Shown here: positions 25,049 to 35,026 of the stretch, piece after piece | How the letters are laid out: each line of letters starts with the position of its first letter | Position numbering within the stretch: the stretch's first letter is position 1 | Source: Thermofilum uzonense | GTDB taxonomy: Archaea; Thermoproteota; Thermoprotei; Thermofilales; Thermofilaceae | Assembly (NCBI RefSeq): GCF_000993805.1 | Contig: NZ_CP009961.1 | Span: 458,001-522,000, forward strand | DNA length: 64,000 nucleotides | Direction: 5' to 3' | The notes under the pieces: model-generated | Database searches by the model: none | What the model was told of the DNA's origin: nothing | Seen by the model: the letters and a program-made list of their open reading frames with translations, nothing else | Made by a program: the position numbers and the translations under genes

Positions 25049-27141
25049 AGAAGAAGTTTACTTTTAGTGAAGAGTACTTTGAGCGAGAAACGATAGCTAC
25101 GCTGACCACCCTGTCTAACGGCTACATTAGTGTTAGAGGAGATCCAGAGTTCTTGGAGTCCAAGCAGGGTACCTTCATCGCGGGCGTGTACTCGTACACC
25201 CCGGTTTTTTACAGGGAGCTTGTTAACCTCCCAAGGGCTCATGCAATCTACGCCGAGTTTGAAGGAGTCCCCCTCAAGCCTGAAAACGTGTTGTATACTC
25301 TCGACGTGGAGCATGGGCTCCTTGAGATGGAATCAACTCTAACGTCGCCTTTGGGAAGCTTCGCGTACAAGAGCGTTAGATTTGTTCACAAGAACATTAA
25401 AGGTCTTTTGGGTATAAAGGCCAGTATTAAGAGCTTGAATGCTCGTGGAAGGCTTTTCGTCAAAGCCCCTGTAGAGCTAGAGTTCTCAAACCCCTCTGTT
25501 CCACAAGAGGTCTCCGTGAGGCTCTTCAAGGTGGTATCACTAGAAAACAAGGCATATCCCAGGGTCGAGGTGGTAACAGCCGATGACAGATACAAAGTAT
25601 ATATTGCATCAGTTGCATCTTCGGTACCTGAGGCTACAGTAAACAATTTTACGACAAATTCTAATATAGGCCAGGTATTAAGCCTAGACGTACGCCCTGG
25701 AGACATATTAAACTTAGAAAGACTAGCGGTCTATGGGTTTGATTCCTCTACCGTTGACTCTGCCTTAACGAACGCCAAATCCAGGGGCCTTGAAGGCCTC
25801 CTGCAGGAACACATGAGAGAGTGGGAAAAGGAGTGGAGAGAGATAAACCTTAACGTAAGCGGGGATGAAGAATTAGCCGACTCACTCATCTTCAACACTT
25901 TTCACCTCCTCCAGATATACAATGATCAAAGCGACGTCTTTGCGATTCCCGCAAAAGGCCTCCACGGCTATGGTTATCGAGGCCACGTTTTCTGGGATAC
26001 AGAGATATACGCCTTCCCCTTCTATCTATTTTTCAAGCCAGACGCTGCCAGGAAAATTTTGACATTCAGGTGTCGGCTACTCGAAGCGGCCATCGAAAAC
26101 GCTAAGCGAAACGGCTATCGAGGCGCCCAGTATCCTTGGGAAAGCGCGGACGATGGGGTGGAGGCTACTCCAAGGGAAGTCCCCCTGGATCTCACAGGCT
26201 CTAAAAAAGTCAGAATATATACAGGTGATCAGGAGCACCATATAACTGCAGATATAGCTTACGCAGTGGACATGTACTACAGGTTTACCGGCGATAAGGA
26301 CTTCCTCGCTGAATGCGGGTTAAGAATACTTGTAGAAACAGCGAGGTTCTGGACCTCACGCGTCGAATGGGACACGCGGCTAAGCAGGTACGTGATAAGG
26401 AACGTTATAGGCCCTGACGAGTACCATGTGGGTGTGGACAATAACTTCTACACAAATCTGATGGCTAGACACAATCTAGAGCTGGCCGCCAGCTATAGCA
26501 AGCGGGCACAATCAGACATCTCTCTCAGGCCTGTCCTCGACGAGTTAAGAGTTAGCAGTGAAGAAATTACGACATGGGAGAACATAGCAGAAGGGATCTA
26601 CGTTAATTGTGGCGAAGATGGACTATGCGAGCAGTTTGACGGCTACTTCAAGCTAAAGGACTACAAGCTCGACCCAGGCGTTATCGGTGAGAAAAGCCTT
26701 CCCCCCAGTGTTCTACAATCCATCCAGGACTATCAGTTAATTAAACAAGCAGATGTTGTCGCAGCCATGTTTTTGCTCAGAGAAAAGTTTACCCGGGAGG
26801 TCATTGAGAAAAACTATGAATATTATCTTCCCAGGACAACACATGCGAGCTCTCTCTCGCTGCCTATGTATGCGGCTGCTGCACTGTACATAGGTAGGAT
26901 CGAGGAAGGGTTAAGAATGCTTAAGATTGCAGCCCAAGCGGATCTCGCAGACGTTTACAAAAACTCTAAGGATGGATTCCACATTGGATCGGCTGGCGGG
27001 GTGTGGATGGCTATCCTCTTCGGCTTGTTGAGGCTTCGCGAGGAAGAGACGATTACCTTCGAGGAACCAGAGAAAGCATATGGCTTGAAACTTTCCTTCA
27101 ATATCAAATATCGAGGTAAGACTTACCGCGTAGAATTATAG
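25045..27141 (+). CDS. GH65 alpha-glucoside phosphorylase
   Basis: A 698-residue inverting phosphorylase of glycoside hydrolase family 65. An N-terminal beta-sandwich leads to the (alpha/alpha)6 barrel with GYRGHVFWDTEIYAFPF, PWESADDGVEATP and NVIGPDEYHVGVDNNFYTN. The Glu of GPDEYH (about residue 459) is the expected general acid. THASSLSLPMYAA is the phosphate-binding segment. The start is a TTG overlapping the HAD stop. Maltose, trehalose, kojibiose and nigerose enzymes all share this layout, so the disaccharide is unresolved. The adjacent MalEFGK importer is the likely supply. Confidence 0.88.
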   Translation: MKKKFTFSEEYFERETIATLTTLSNGYISVRGDPEFLESKQGTFIAGVYSYTPVFYRELVNLPRAHAIYAEFEGVPLKPENVLYTLDVEHGLLEMESTLTSPLGSFAYKSVRFVHKNIKGLLGIKASIKSLNARGRLFVKAPVELEFSNPSVPQEVSVRLFKVVSLENKAYPRVEVVTADDRYKVYIASVASSVPEATVNNFTTNSNIGQVLSLDVRPGDILNLERLAVYGFDSSTVDSALTNAKSRGLEGLLQEHMREWEKEWREINLNVSGDEELADSLIFNTFHLLQIYNDQSDVFAIPAKGLHGYGYRGHVFWDTEIYAFPFYLFFKPDAARKILTFRCRLLEAAIENAKRNGYRGAQYPWESADDGVEATPREVPLDLTGSKKVRIYTGDQEHHITADIAYAVDMYYRFTGDKDFLAECGLRILVETARFWTSRVEWDTRLSRYVIRNVIGPDEYHVGVDNNFYTNLMARHNLELAASYSKRAQSDISLRPVLDELRVSSEEITTWENIAEGIYVNCGEDGLCEQFDGYFKLKDYKLDPGVIGEKSLPPSVLQSIQDYQLIKQADVVAAMFLLREKFTREVIEKNYEYYLPRTTHASSLSLPMYAAAALYIGRIEEGLRMLKIAAQADLADVYKNSKDGFHIGSAGGVWMAILFGLLRLREEETITFEEPEKAYGLKLSFNIKYRGKTYRVEL

Positions 27142-27163
27142 ATTCATAATTCATATGTAATTG

Positions 27164-28183
27164 TTATTTTTGTGCTATTATCTCGATTCTCCTAGCTTCT
27201 ACGTCCTCAAGATAGGCTCCAATGCCTCCAACGGTCACCTCTCTGCCGTCGGCAAGCCTCACTGTAAGATATCCTATACTCCTAAACGAGTTTTCAAACT
27301 CCCCGACGACCTCACCCTCAAGCTCAACAAGTCTACCATCAGATGTTCGCCTGCCAATTACTCGGACGAACACTCGTCTTCCTTTCTCTCTCAGTATCCT
27401 GACGTGGTCGAGCGCTCTCGTCAGGTGAACATAGCTTCTCTTGTCGAGTGTGTCTAACCTGCTATGGATGAGCTTAGAGCCGGATCGAATATAGCTCAAA
27501 TAATAGACAGCGAATATTTTGATGAGGTTTTCATCTGTTATGAGGTAGGATGTAGGCTTTCTAGTCTCCCAGTCTATAATGACAAGAGCATGTCTGAAAT
27601 CCGGTATGAGCATGACCGGAGCTTTGGTGGGCTTAACCCTGACTTCATCGTAAAGTTTTAGGTTTCCAGTGGCCTCTTCAATGGCGTCATATAAGACTAC
27701 GCAGGTAGAGAGAGGCTTTTTGGCGGCCTCCTCAAGTTCTTCTAATATCTCCAAGTATCCTGCAAATAGGAGCTCGTCACTTGCAATAAAAAATGATTCG
27801 CGAAGTAGGTTTAACGCTGATGTGTAACCAGAGGAAGTCCATACCCCTGCTTCTGTAGAGGCAGGTGCGTGAGAGGTAAGCTCTGCAAGAAAAGTTTCGA
27901 GAGCCTCGTCCTCGAGCTGGCGCTTTCTGTTCACATAATTCCGGAGGGCAACAGTGGGTGAGATAGCCTGAAATTTTCTCGGCCTGCCCTCGGATACCAT
28001 GATTAGGCCTTTTTCCAGGAGCGATTGAACAATGTCATAGACCCTCGGCTGCGGTATCTCACTCTTCATAGCTAGCTCGGTGGCTGTGAGGGACCCATTG
28101 AGAACTAGGGTAATATATGCTTTAGCCTCGTAACTTGTAAACCCGAGTTTTTTGAGCAGTTCATGAAGAGATTCTGTCGACAA
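27164..28183 (-). CDS. TrmB-family sugar-responsive regulator
   Basis: A 339-residue regulator. The N-terminal winged helix reads LLKKLGFTSYEAKAYITLVLNGSLTATELAMKSEIPQPRVYDIVQSLLEKGLI, the standard TrmB signature. A coiled segment (VNRKRQLEDEALETFL) follows, then a PLD-like sugar-binding domain and a C-terminal beta domain. In Thermococcales and Crenarchaeota, TrmB proteins control maltose/trehalose uptake. It starts with TTG at 28183, 73 bp downstream of the MalK-type gene on the same strand, so it is probably part of the transporter operon it regulates. Confidence 0.88.
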   Translation of the reverse strand: MSTESLHELLKKLGFTSYEAKAYITLVLNGSLTATELAMKSEIPQPRVYDIVQSLLEKGLIMVSEGRPRKFQAISPTVALRNYVNRKRQLEDEALETFLAELTSHAPASTEAGVWTSSGYTSALNLLRESFFIASDELLFAGYLEILEELEEAAKKPLSTCVVLYDAIEEATGNLKLYDEVRVKPTKAPVMLIPDFRHALVIIDWETRKPTSYLITDENLIKIFAVYYLSYIRSGSKLIHSRLDTLDKRSYVHLTRALDHVRILREKGRRVFVRVIGRRTSDGRLVELEGEVVGEFENSFRSIGYLTVRLADGREVTVGGIGAYLEDVEARRIEIIAQK

Positions 28184-28256
28184 GGAGAGTCGTACCCGTA
28201 GAAGGGTATTAACGGTAAATAAAAATACTTTTCATGGATTCCTGGCCTACAAAGGT

Positions 28257-29357
28257 TTACGTCACTTCAAACTTGTAATCCGTTAAAACCTTTACTAGCT
28301 CATCAGTTGATGCATCGAAGATATACAAGGGACCGTCGAACAATAATGCGATATGTCCCTTTCCCTCTATCTTTGCGTCTAAGCCCCTTTGCTCGCTATA
28401 GGAAGTTATCTCTTGATCTTCTAGGAGAGCATGTACTATCACGCCGCCACCTAGTTTTTCTACGCCTAGGAGTGTAGCTTTTATGCCCTCCTCGCTCCCG
28501 ATTTTAACGTCTTGGGGGCGAATACCCAGTATTACATCCTGTGTCTCCTTTTTCTCGCCGAGGCTCGGCGAGAAAATAGATAGCCTGCCCAATTGTATCC
28601 TACCATTTTGCAGCCGAGCCTTAAGAAGGTTCATGGGAGGCGTACCAATGAATCCCGCGACAAACGTGTTGACAGGATTATTGTATAGCCTTCCAGGAGT
28701 ATCTACCTGCACGACTTCACCCTTGTTTATTACGGCTATGCGGTCCGCCATAGTCATGGCTTCGGCCTGATCGTGCGTAACATAGATCGTCGTCGTGTTA
28801 AGCTGGTCGTGTAAGAGTTTTCTAAGCTCGAATCTAAGCCGTACGCGGAGCTTCGCATCAAGGTTGCTTAAGGGCTCGTCTAGGAGGAATACCTTGGGAC
28901 GCCTCACTATAGCCCTAGCCAAGGCCACCCTTTGCTGCTCACCTCCGGACAGCTGGTATGGATACTTTTCCAGGAGGTGTCGTATCCCTAGCATCTCGGC
29001 GGCTTCGAGGACCTTGGTATGTATCTCTTCACGTGGGTATTTCCTCATCTTGAGCGGGAATGCTATGTTGTCGTAGACCTTCATGTGTGGGTAGAGCGCA
29101 TAGTTCTGGAACACGAAAGCAATGTCGCGCTTACTGGGGTCTACCCTGTTCACCACTTTACCGTCTATAATCACTTCCCCCTCGTCAGGCTCCTCAAGGC
29201 CGGCTATTATTCGGAGCAGAGTGGACTTGCCTGAGCCTGAAGGTCCGAGGAATACGAAGAACTCGCCTTTCTGAATCTCGAGGTTTACGTTTTTTACAGC
29301 TATTAGGTCTCCAAACCTCTTCGTTACACCTTTGAAGCTTACGCTCACACGGATCAC
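28257..29357 (-). CDS. Sugar ABC transporter ATPase (MalK type)
   Basis: A 366-residue CUT1-family ATPase. Walker A is GPSGSGKST, signature LSGGEQQR, Walker B VFLLDEPLSNLDAKLR, switch histidine VTHDQAEAM. A C-terminal OB-like regulatory domain (about 235-366) contains the expected ILGIRPQDVKIG motif. It overlaps the MalG-type permease gene by 4 bp. In the cluster it energises uptake of the sugar later split by GH65 or GH130. Archaeal MalK proteins of this type can serve several importers. Confidence 0.9.
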   Translation of the reverse strand: MIRVSVSFKGVTKRFGDLIAVKNVNLEIQKGEFFVFLGPSGSGKSTLLRIIAGLEEPDEGEVIIDGKVVNRVDPSKRDIAFVFQNYALYPHMKVYDNIAFPLKMRKYPREEIHTKVLEAAEMLGIRHLLEKYPYQLSGGEQQRVALARAIVRRPKVFLLDEPLSNLDAKLRVRLRFELRKLLHDQLNTTTIYVTHDQAEAMTMADRIAVINKGEVVQVDTPGRLYNNPVNTFVAGFIGTPPMNLLKARLQNGRIQLGRLSIFSPSLGEKKETQDVILGIRPQDVKIGSEEGIKATLLGVEKLGGGVIVHALLEDQEITSYSEQRGLDAKIEGKGHIALLFDGPLYIFDASTDELVKVLTDYKFEVT

Positions 29358-30196
29358 CCCTTCTTCGCAGACACGACCGTCCCTTTAATCATGTACTTGT
29401 TTAGAAGCACGTACAATATTATTGTTGGAGCCGAAGCTATGAGGCTCCCGGCTATAATTGGCGTGTACTCAGTCCACATGTTACGGCTAAATGCAAAATT
29501 CAGGCCGACAGGCAAAGTGAAGTTTTCAACGCTCCTTAAAAAGACGAGTGGCCCTAGAAAAGCGTTCCAGGAGCCCAGGAACTGGTAGATAGCCAACGCG
29601 CCTAACGCTGGCTTCGAGAGGGGCAAAGCTACATAGAAGAAGGATTTCAAGGGGTCTGCGCCGTCGATTCTTGCAGCTTCAAAGAGCTCCTTTCCAAAGG
29701 AAAGGTAGTATTGCCGCATCAGGTAAATGCCTGATACGCTTGCTGATCCAAGAAGCGCTAAGCCAAGCAGGTTGTCTATAAGCCCGAGCTTCGTGACCAG
29801 TATAAAGTTAGGTATGAGTGTGATGAAAGGTGGAACCATGAGGAGTGTAAGGAGGGCGCTGAAGAGGAGCTCTTTCCTAGGGAACCTTAAAATTGCGAAG
29901 GCATATCCCGCCATAGAAGCCGTGACAGTATTAGCAGCCACTATCAAAGCGCTTACAAATACAGTATTCAAGACCCACCTAGGAAAATAGGAGAGTCTAA
30001 AAAGCTTCAAGTAATTCTCTAGAGTGAATGGGTTTGGAATCCATTGGGGAGGGTATGCAGATGCCTGAGCCCAGGTCATGAAGGACGCGAATATTGATCT
30101 GACAAATGGCATCAGGTAGATAAGGGCTAGGATGCTCATTATTGTATAAGCAAAGAAGACATATAGAAGCGTGTACACGCTTCTACCCTTGTCCAC
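29354..30196 (-). CDS. Sugar ABC transporter permease (MalG type)
   Basis: A 280-residue permease with six helices. The EAA loop is ELFEAARIDGADPLKSFFYVALPLSKPAL, the contact with the ATPase. The N-terminus is short and cytoplasmic, as in MalG. The gene directly abuts malF (no gap) and overlaps malK by 4 bp. Confidence 0.88.
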   Translation of the reverse strand: MDKGRSVYTLLYVFFAYTIMSILALIYLMPFVRSIFASFMTWAQASAYPPQWIPNPFTLENYLKLFRLSYFPRWVLNTVFVSALIVAANTVTASMAGYAFAILRFPRKELLFSALLTLLMVPPFITLIPNFILVTKLGLIDNLLGLALLGSASVSGIYLMRQYYLSFGKELFEAARIDGADPLKSFFYVALPLSKPALGALAIYQFLGSWNAFLGPLVFLRSVENFTLPVGLNFAFSRNMWTEYTPIIAGSLIASAPTIILYVLLNKYMIKGTVVSAKKG

Positions 30197-31141
30197 TTAA
30201 ACCACCCTTGCGAACTCAAGCTTTTTCTGCACGTAGTAGTTTAAAGTGAATATAATTGCGAACAAGAGGACAGCTTTGGCCGCAGCATACCCGTACCTAA
30301 GCTGGATGAAAGCAGTGTTGTAGATGTCCAGGGCTATAGTATAGCCTGCACCCCCAGGGCCTCCACCAGACCCCGCCATAACCCATGCAAGGTCAAACAT
30401 TTGTAAAGCACCTATTGTTCCTAGAACAACTACATAAGTTATCAGAGGCTTTAATAGCGGCATCGTTATATGGACGAATCGGTTGAAGGCATTCGCACCG
30501 TCGATTCTTGCAGCCTCGTAAACCTCTCTCGGGAGGGCCTGCAAGCCCGCAAGGAACGTAACAGAGAAATGAGCGCTTGTCCCCCATATTGCTACTATGG
30601 CTATCGCAGGCAGGAGGAAGTTCGGGTCATTTAGCCAGTCAGGCTTAAACCCCGCGGTTAGAGCCGAAACAAAGTAGTTTATAAAACCATCCTTCATGAA
30701 GAGCCATATAAAGATGAGTGATACTATCACGGGGCAGGTTGTTGCTGGTAGAAAGTATGCTACTCTGAAGAAGTGTGACCCTCTAATCTTCTGGTTTCCT
30801 ATAACGGCTAGAACGAGGGCAAGAAGGGTTTGTACAGGCACTACCATGGCCGTATAGATCAAAATGTTCTTAAGCCCATTGAAGAATGGCTCGCGTAAAT
30901 AGACAAGCGTTGGAGAAGTAATCAACTCATGGAACCCTTTTGCTATCTCCAGAAACATTTCGTAAAAGTTTCTGAGTCCAACGAATCTCATGGGTGTCAG
31001 AATATCCCACTCGAAGAGGCTCAGGGTAAAGGCAAACATCATCGAGAAATAGCCGAAGAAGAAGTTGAGAGTTAAAGGGTATAATGTGAACAAGATAAAA
31101 ACTAGAGCTTCTATTCTTCGGGACTCCTCAAAAAAAGACAT
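30197..31141 (-). CDS. Sugar ABC transporter permease (MalF type)
   Basis: A 314-residue permease with six or seven helices. The EAA loop reads EVYEAARIDGANAFNRFVHITMPLLKPL. The stretch MAGSGGGPGGAGYT after it is the usual periplasmic loop of CUT1 MalF proteins, with a Gly run. It lies 34 bp downstream of the binding-protein gene. Confidence 0.88.
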   Translation of the reverse strand: MSFFEESRRIEALVFILFTLYPLTLNFFFGYFSMMFAFTLSLFEWDILTPMRFVGLRNFYEMFLEIAKGFHELITSPTLVYLREPFFNGLKNILIYTAMVVPVQTLLALVLAVIGNQKIRGSHFFRVAYFLPATTCPVIVSLIFIWLFMKDGFINYFVSALTAGFKPDWLNDPNFLLPAIAIVAIWGTSAHFSVTFLAGLQALPREVYEAARIDGANAFNRFVHITMPLLKPLITYVVVLGTIGALQMFDLAWVMAGSGGGPGGAGYTIALDIYNTAFIQLRYGYAAAKAVLLFAIIFTLNYYVQKKLEFARVV

Positions 31142-31175
31142 ATTTTTTAATCCCTCCCAGGTTAAAATTCTTCTT

Positions 31176-32507
31176 TCAGCCTTTAAAGCTTTGTGAAACC
31201 TTGGTTTTCAAAAGTGAAAGAGCCTCAGACGCGCTGACCTCGCCTCTAACAGCAGCCTGGAGAACCTGGTTGAACTGGCCCTCCAGGTCGCCTGTCTTGG
31301 GCCCGTAGAAGAAGACCTTAACTATGTTGTACTTTCCGATGTTGCTTAGCTCCTTTGCGTGTGAGGGCCAAAGGTTAGGGTCGTTAGCCAGAGACTTTAT
31401 CGAGGGTAGGGTATGACCCATCTTGACGACTAGTTCACGCTGGCCATCAGGCCCCTCAATGAACATTAGGAACTTTATTACAGCGTCGATATTCTCAGTC
31501 TTCGAGTTCACGCCGAGCGCGACAGTGTATGCCATTGTTGCTCTCCCTGAAGAGCCCTGTGGGATCAACGAAAGATCCCAGTCGCTTCCATATTTAAAGT
31601 TCGGGAACTGGTCGGCAATGTAAGGTATCATCCAGCTTCCCTCGATGGTCATCGCAGCAAGCTCCTTACCAAACGCTTCTCCCGACCACCCGGCGTTTAC
31701 ATCAGATGGTATGACTATCCATCCCTCCTTCCTCCCTTGCTGGAATAGCGTGATGAAGTTTGTTAATGCTGTCTTAACAGCTGGATTGTCAAAGTAAGCA
31801 GCATCGGCAGCGCTGTTAAAGGTGGGCGGCGGGGCTCCGTTAGACATCAAATATGGGAGCCAGCGGTTAAACTCCGCGTGTATGACGAGTCCAGGTTTTC
31901 CGGTCTTCTGGTATATAGTTTTCGCAGCGTTGAAAAGGTCTTGCCATGTCCAGCTCTCGGTTGGCTCAGGCACTCCTGCCTGGGCGAAGAGCTTCTTATT
32001 GTAGAATAATGAGAGGACGGACCAGTCCTTGGGCACTCCGTAAAGCTTTCCATCTGATCCCTTGAAAGGCTCTAACAGGAATGGATAGAACTGGTCTACA
32101 AAGTCCTTGGGGAGCTTATCCCCTATCGGGTATACAGCTCCCTTAGATATGAAGGTTGGTGCCCACGCGGAGTCAAGGTAGAATACATCCGGCGCGGCTC
32201 CTGCAGCGTAGCTTGCAAGGATGTTCTCCGAGAACATCTGAGTTATGACCTCATACTTGACTATTATGTTGGGGTTTTGCTTTTCAAATAGGTCAATCAT
32301 CTTCTGGTAGCTTTTCATCTCAGTCTCTCCTGCACTCCAACCCGCGAAACGAATTACAACGGTCTGGGAGGGTGTGGGTGCTGGGCGCTGCAGGAGGAAT
32401 ACAGCGCCGACAATAAGGGCGAGTATTACGATGGCAGCGGCAAGGATCAAAGTAGAGCTTGTCTTCTTGCCCTTCTCAGGGCTTCCTTGGGTTGTCAACC
32501 CCTTCAC
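31176..32507 (-). CDS. Sugar-binding protein (MalE type)
   Basis: About 443 residues. An N-terminal helix (LILAAAIVILALIVGAVFLL) anchors a CUT1 solute-binding domain with VVIRFAGWSAGETEMKSYQKMIDLFEKQNPNIIVKYE, DVFYLDSAWAPTFISKGAVYPI, and TIEGSWMIPYIADQFP. The start is uncertain: GTG at 32507 fits the TATA at 32531-32540, while TTG at 32525 adds six residues. No lipobox Cys. It heads the operon malE-F-G-K-trmB. The ligand is probably an oligosaccharide. Confidence 0.87.
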   Translation of the reverse strand: MKGLTTQGSPEKGKKTSSTLILAAAIVILALIVGAVFLLQRPAPTPSQTVVIRFAGWSAGETEMKSYQKMIDLFEKQNPNIIVKYEVITQMFSENILASYAAGAAPDVFYLDSAWAPTFISKGAVYPIGDKLPKDFVDQFYPFLLEPFKGSDGKLYGVPKDWSVLSLFYNKKLFAQAGVPEPTESWTWQDLFNAAKTIYQKTGKPGLVIHAEFNRWLPYLMSNGAPPPTFNSAADAAYFDNPAVKTALTNFITLFQQGRKEGWIVIPSDVNAGWSGEAFGKELAAMTIEGSWMIPYIADQFPNFKYGSDWDLSLIPQGSSGRATMAYTVALGVNSKTENIDAVIKFLMFIEGPDGQRELVVKMGHTLPSIKSLANDPNLWPSHAKELSNIGKYNIVKVFFYGPKTGDLEGQFNQVLQAAVRGEVSASEALSLLKTKVSQSFKG

Positions 32508-32530
32508 CAAGAAATTTACTACCAAAAGTA

Positions 32531-32540
32531 GTATTTAAAC
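32531..32540. promoter_or_regulatory. Shared divergent TATA element
   Basis: GTATTTAAAC reads as an A/T box on both strands (TTTAAA core). It lies about 28 bp from the GTG start of the binding-protein gene and about 48 bp from the ATG of the GH130 gene. The two genes are divergent, so one regulator could control both. No perfect palindrome was found here. Confidence 0.35.
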
Positions 32541-32584
32541 CTTACTCAAAAAGCTTCATAAAAAAGGCTTTATATTTAATGATT

Positions 32585-33664
32585 ATGAGCAATGAGAAAA
32601 AATTAGAGAAAAACGACGCATTGACAAAGAAACTCTACTCATTGTACAAGGAATATTATCACCGTCTTTCCGGCCTCAGAAAATCATCGACAGAAAAGGT
32701 CTTCAAACGGGTAGGCTTGATAACTCCAGCCTCTCTGAAGATAACCAACTATGTTCGTGAACACCCATCTGCGGCCTTCAACCCCGGTGCCATCTTGCGT
32801 GGGAGAGAACTCTTCGTTTATCCTAGAATCGTCTTTGACTATTACTGGTATGTATCATCCATAGGCGTTTTCTCGCTGGACATCCAGGCCTCGCTGGAGG
32901 GCCTGTTGCCCGAAGAAATTCCTACACGGATAGTGATCTATCCTTCCAGAAAGGAGGACATGAGGGGGTGCGAGGATCCAAGGGTTCAAGAGCTCGACTC
33001 GAAGACTTACATTTTGTATACTGCTGTTGAGCCGTCCCCGGGGGGAGTCGAGGCTAGACAAGCGATAGCTGTTCTCGAGGATTCCAAGGCAGTAAAGCTG
33101 GGTAATTTCAGACTGGAATACATGGGGGAACTCTTCAATACCTTCTGGAAAGACAGCGCTCTTATAGAAGCACGTAACAAAGACTCAGTCCTTCTTTTAA
33201 GGCCCTCCATCCCGCTTGAAAACAGTGGCTACCTCGAGATTGGGTGGCGCTCGGTAGCCTCTTTAAAGGAACTTACTGTAAGCGCAGATACCATGGAGCC
33301 TGTTCTCCTGTACGAGCCCTTCGAGATCAAGGTGGGATGGTCCACGAATTCTGTACGTATCTCCTCAAACGAGTACCTTGTAGGCTGGCACGGCGTCGGG
33401 AACGATTATATCTACAGGAACGGACTTGCGCTTCTGGATTCTGATGGAAGATTGCTCGCTATAAGCGATTATCTCATCGCGCCTGAACCCACGCTTGAAG
33501 AGTTCTATGGAGACAGACCTGGCGTGACATTCGGATGCGGCCTAATACACTACAAGGATCTCCTGATCTGGGTGGGCGGGCTTTCAGACTACGCTATCGG
33601 GATCTGGGTGGCCGATTTCGACAAAGTTATGGATAAGCTTAAAACTGTCTCAACTAGCGTTTAA
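32585..33664 (+). CDS. GH130-like beta-mannoside phosphorylase/hydrolase
   Basis: A 359-residue five-bladed beta-propeller enzyme of the GH130 type. Diagnostic strings: HPSAAFNPGAILRGRELFVYPRIVFDYYWYVSSIGVF, the acid GCEDPRVQEL (with the catalytic Asp), YILYTAVEP, FWKDSALI, LVGWHGVGNDY, and FGCGLIHYKDLLIWVGGLSDYAIGIWVADF. These match the mannosyl-phosphorylase family, which cleaves beta-mannosides with phosphate or water. It is divergent from the sugar importer. Substrate unresolved. ATG at 32585; a further ATG lies at 32579. Its 3' end overlaps the convergent MFS gene by 11 bp. Confidence 0.78.
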   Translation: MSNEKKLEKNDALTKKLYSLYKEYYHRLSGLRKSSTEKVFKRVGLITPASLKITNYVREHPSAAFNPGAILRGRELFVYPRIVFDYYWYVSSIGVFSLDIQASLEGLLPEEIPTRIVIYPSRKEDMRGCEDPRVQELDSKTYILYTAVEPSPGGVEARQAIAVLEDSKAVKLGNFRLEYMGELFNTFWKDSALIEARNKDSVLLLRPSIPLENSGYLEIGWRSVASLKELTVSADTMEPVLLYEPFEIKVGWSTNSVRISSNEYLVGWHGVGNDYIYRNGLALLDSDGRLLAISDYLIAPEPTLEEFYGDRPGVTFGCGLIHYKDLLIWVGGLSDYAIGIWVADFDKVMDKLKTVSTSV

Positions 33665-34880
33665 GAATAGGTTGAAGGATTGAAGAATCCATTAGCCATT
33701 GTAGGGGATTAGTCTTAGCCCTCTTTTGACCGCTAAACGGTAGGAGTAGTTTCTGGACAAGGATTGCTGCGGAGAGTGCTGAGAGGCTAGATAACAGGAA
33801 GAGTGTCCTAGGACTGGTCGCGTCTGCAAGGTAGCCGGCTAGGATCCCTATAACTGAACCATAGATTGTTGAGAGCACGCCCTCAAAGGCGTAGAATGTC
33901 GCTCTTTCCGTCTCGTCGCTTATGTCCATCAGGGCCTTCGTGTAGGCTATCCAGAACAAAGGCCAAACGGGGATAATAAAGAAAAAGGCGAAGACAAGTG
34001 GATTCGGGGCAAGATAGTATCCTGCATAGAGGATCGTCCATCCCAGGCCAGCCATTGTGAACATCTCAGACGTGGAGAGCTTGTCGGCAAGTTTCCCGTA
34101 AGGTATCGTAGAAAGCCCAGCCAGCACGGTTATTGCCACAGTCGTTGACCAGGCCTCGGGCGAGCCGCGAAGATATCTCAGGAAATATATACCCAGGACA
34201 CCCCCGCTAATCGCCCCGGGTAGCGTTAAAAGCAGCCTTGACGCGTATAATCTCCAAAACCTCCTTGGAACCCTTGGGATGTGAAGAATAACTCGTGCGT
34301 GTGGTTTAGCGTTGGTTGTTTTCTCCTCGTCTATGGAGAGTATCAGGGCGACCGGTATTATGTTCAGGGCCGCGTATAGGCGAAGTAGATTCCTGTAGCC
34401 GAGCAGCGTGTATAGCTCCCCTGAAGCTAGGCCTCCAATGAAGCCTCCCGCTACACCCATAGCATTGTATTTTCCTAGGAATTCCCCGCGCCCGTTGCGG
34501 AATTTCTCTGCTAGGAGTGCTGAGAAAGCGGATCCTCCAGCACTTCCCGTTATGGCGCCAAGCGATTGGATGATAACGACTTGTTGTAGGTTTGTCGCGA
34601 AGCTTAGGGCCACGCTTGAAACTATTCCTGTGAGAGATGCCATGAGTATGAAGCTCTTTCTCTTACCTGTAGAGTCTGATAAGCGGGCCCATATAAAGGA
34701 CATTACCGCTGATATGGCAGCCGGGAGCTGGCTTCCTATACTCGTTGCGAGGAAGCTGCCTCCCGCGAGTTCGTAAATGAATAAAGATAGGAAGGGCGAC
34801 ACTAGGTTTCCGGAGAGGCTAGAGGTGAAATTGTAGGCTAACAGTTTTTTCTTTATCGCGTCGCCAGGATTTTTCTGCAC
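33654..34880 (-). CDS. Major facilitator superfamily transporter
   Basis: A 408-residue, roughly 12-helix carrier. The loop 2-3 motif is FIWARLSDSTGKRKSF. The central loop separates two six-helix halves at about residue 190. It resembles set or sugar-phosphate-type and drug-export MFS members; no substrate motif is conclusive. It is monocistronic, next to but convergent with the GH130 gene. Confidence 0.75.
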   Translation of the reverse strand: MQKNPGDAIKKKLLAYNFTSSLSGNLVSPFLSLFIYELAGGSFLATSIGSQLPAAISAVMSFIWARLSDSTGKRKSFILMASLTGIVSSVALSFATNLQQVVIIQSLGAITGSAGGSAFSALLAEKFRNGRGEFLGKYNAMGVAGGFIGGLASGELYTLLGYRNLLRLYAALNIIPVALILSIDEEKTTNAKPHARVILHIPRVPRRFWRLYASRLLLTLPGAISGGVLGIYFLRYLRGSPEAWSTTVAITVLAGLSTIPYGKLADKLSTSEMFTMAGLGWTILYAGYYLAPNPLVFAFFFIIPVWPLFWIAYTKALMDISDETERATFYAFEGVLSTIYGSVIGILAGYLADATSPRTLFLLSSLSALSAAILVQKLLLPFSGQKRAKTNPLQWLMDSSILQPILKR

Positions 34881-35026
34881 AATCTCTCCTTGATTACCTA
34901 CTGATTTATTAACTTATACGCACTAATCAGGCATGTTAAACAATATTAGACGTTTACAGATTGCTATTGCCTGTTCGTTAAAGGATAGAGCATAACCCTT
35001 TTATGCAGACATGACGTCTACGACTC

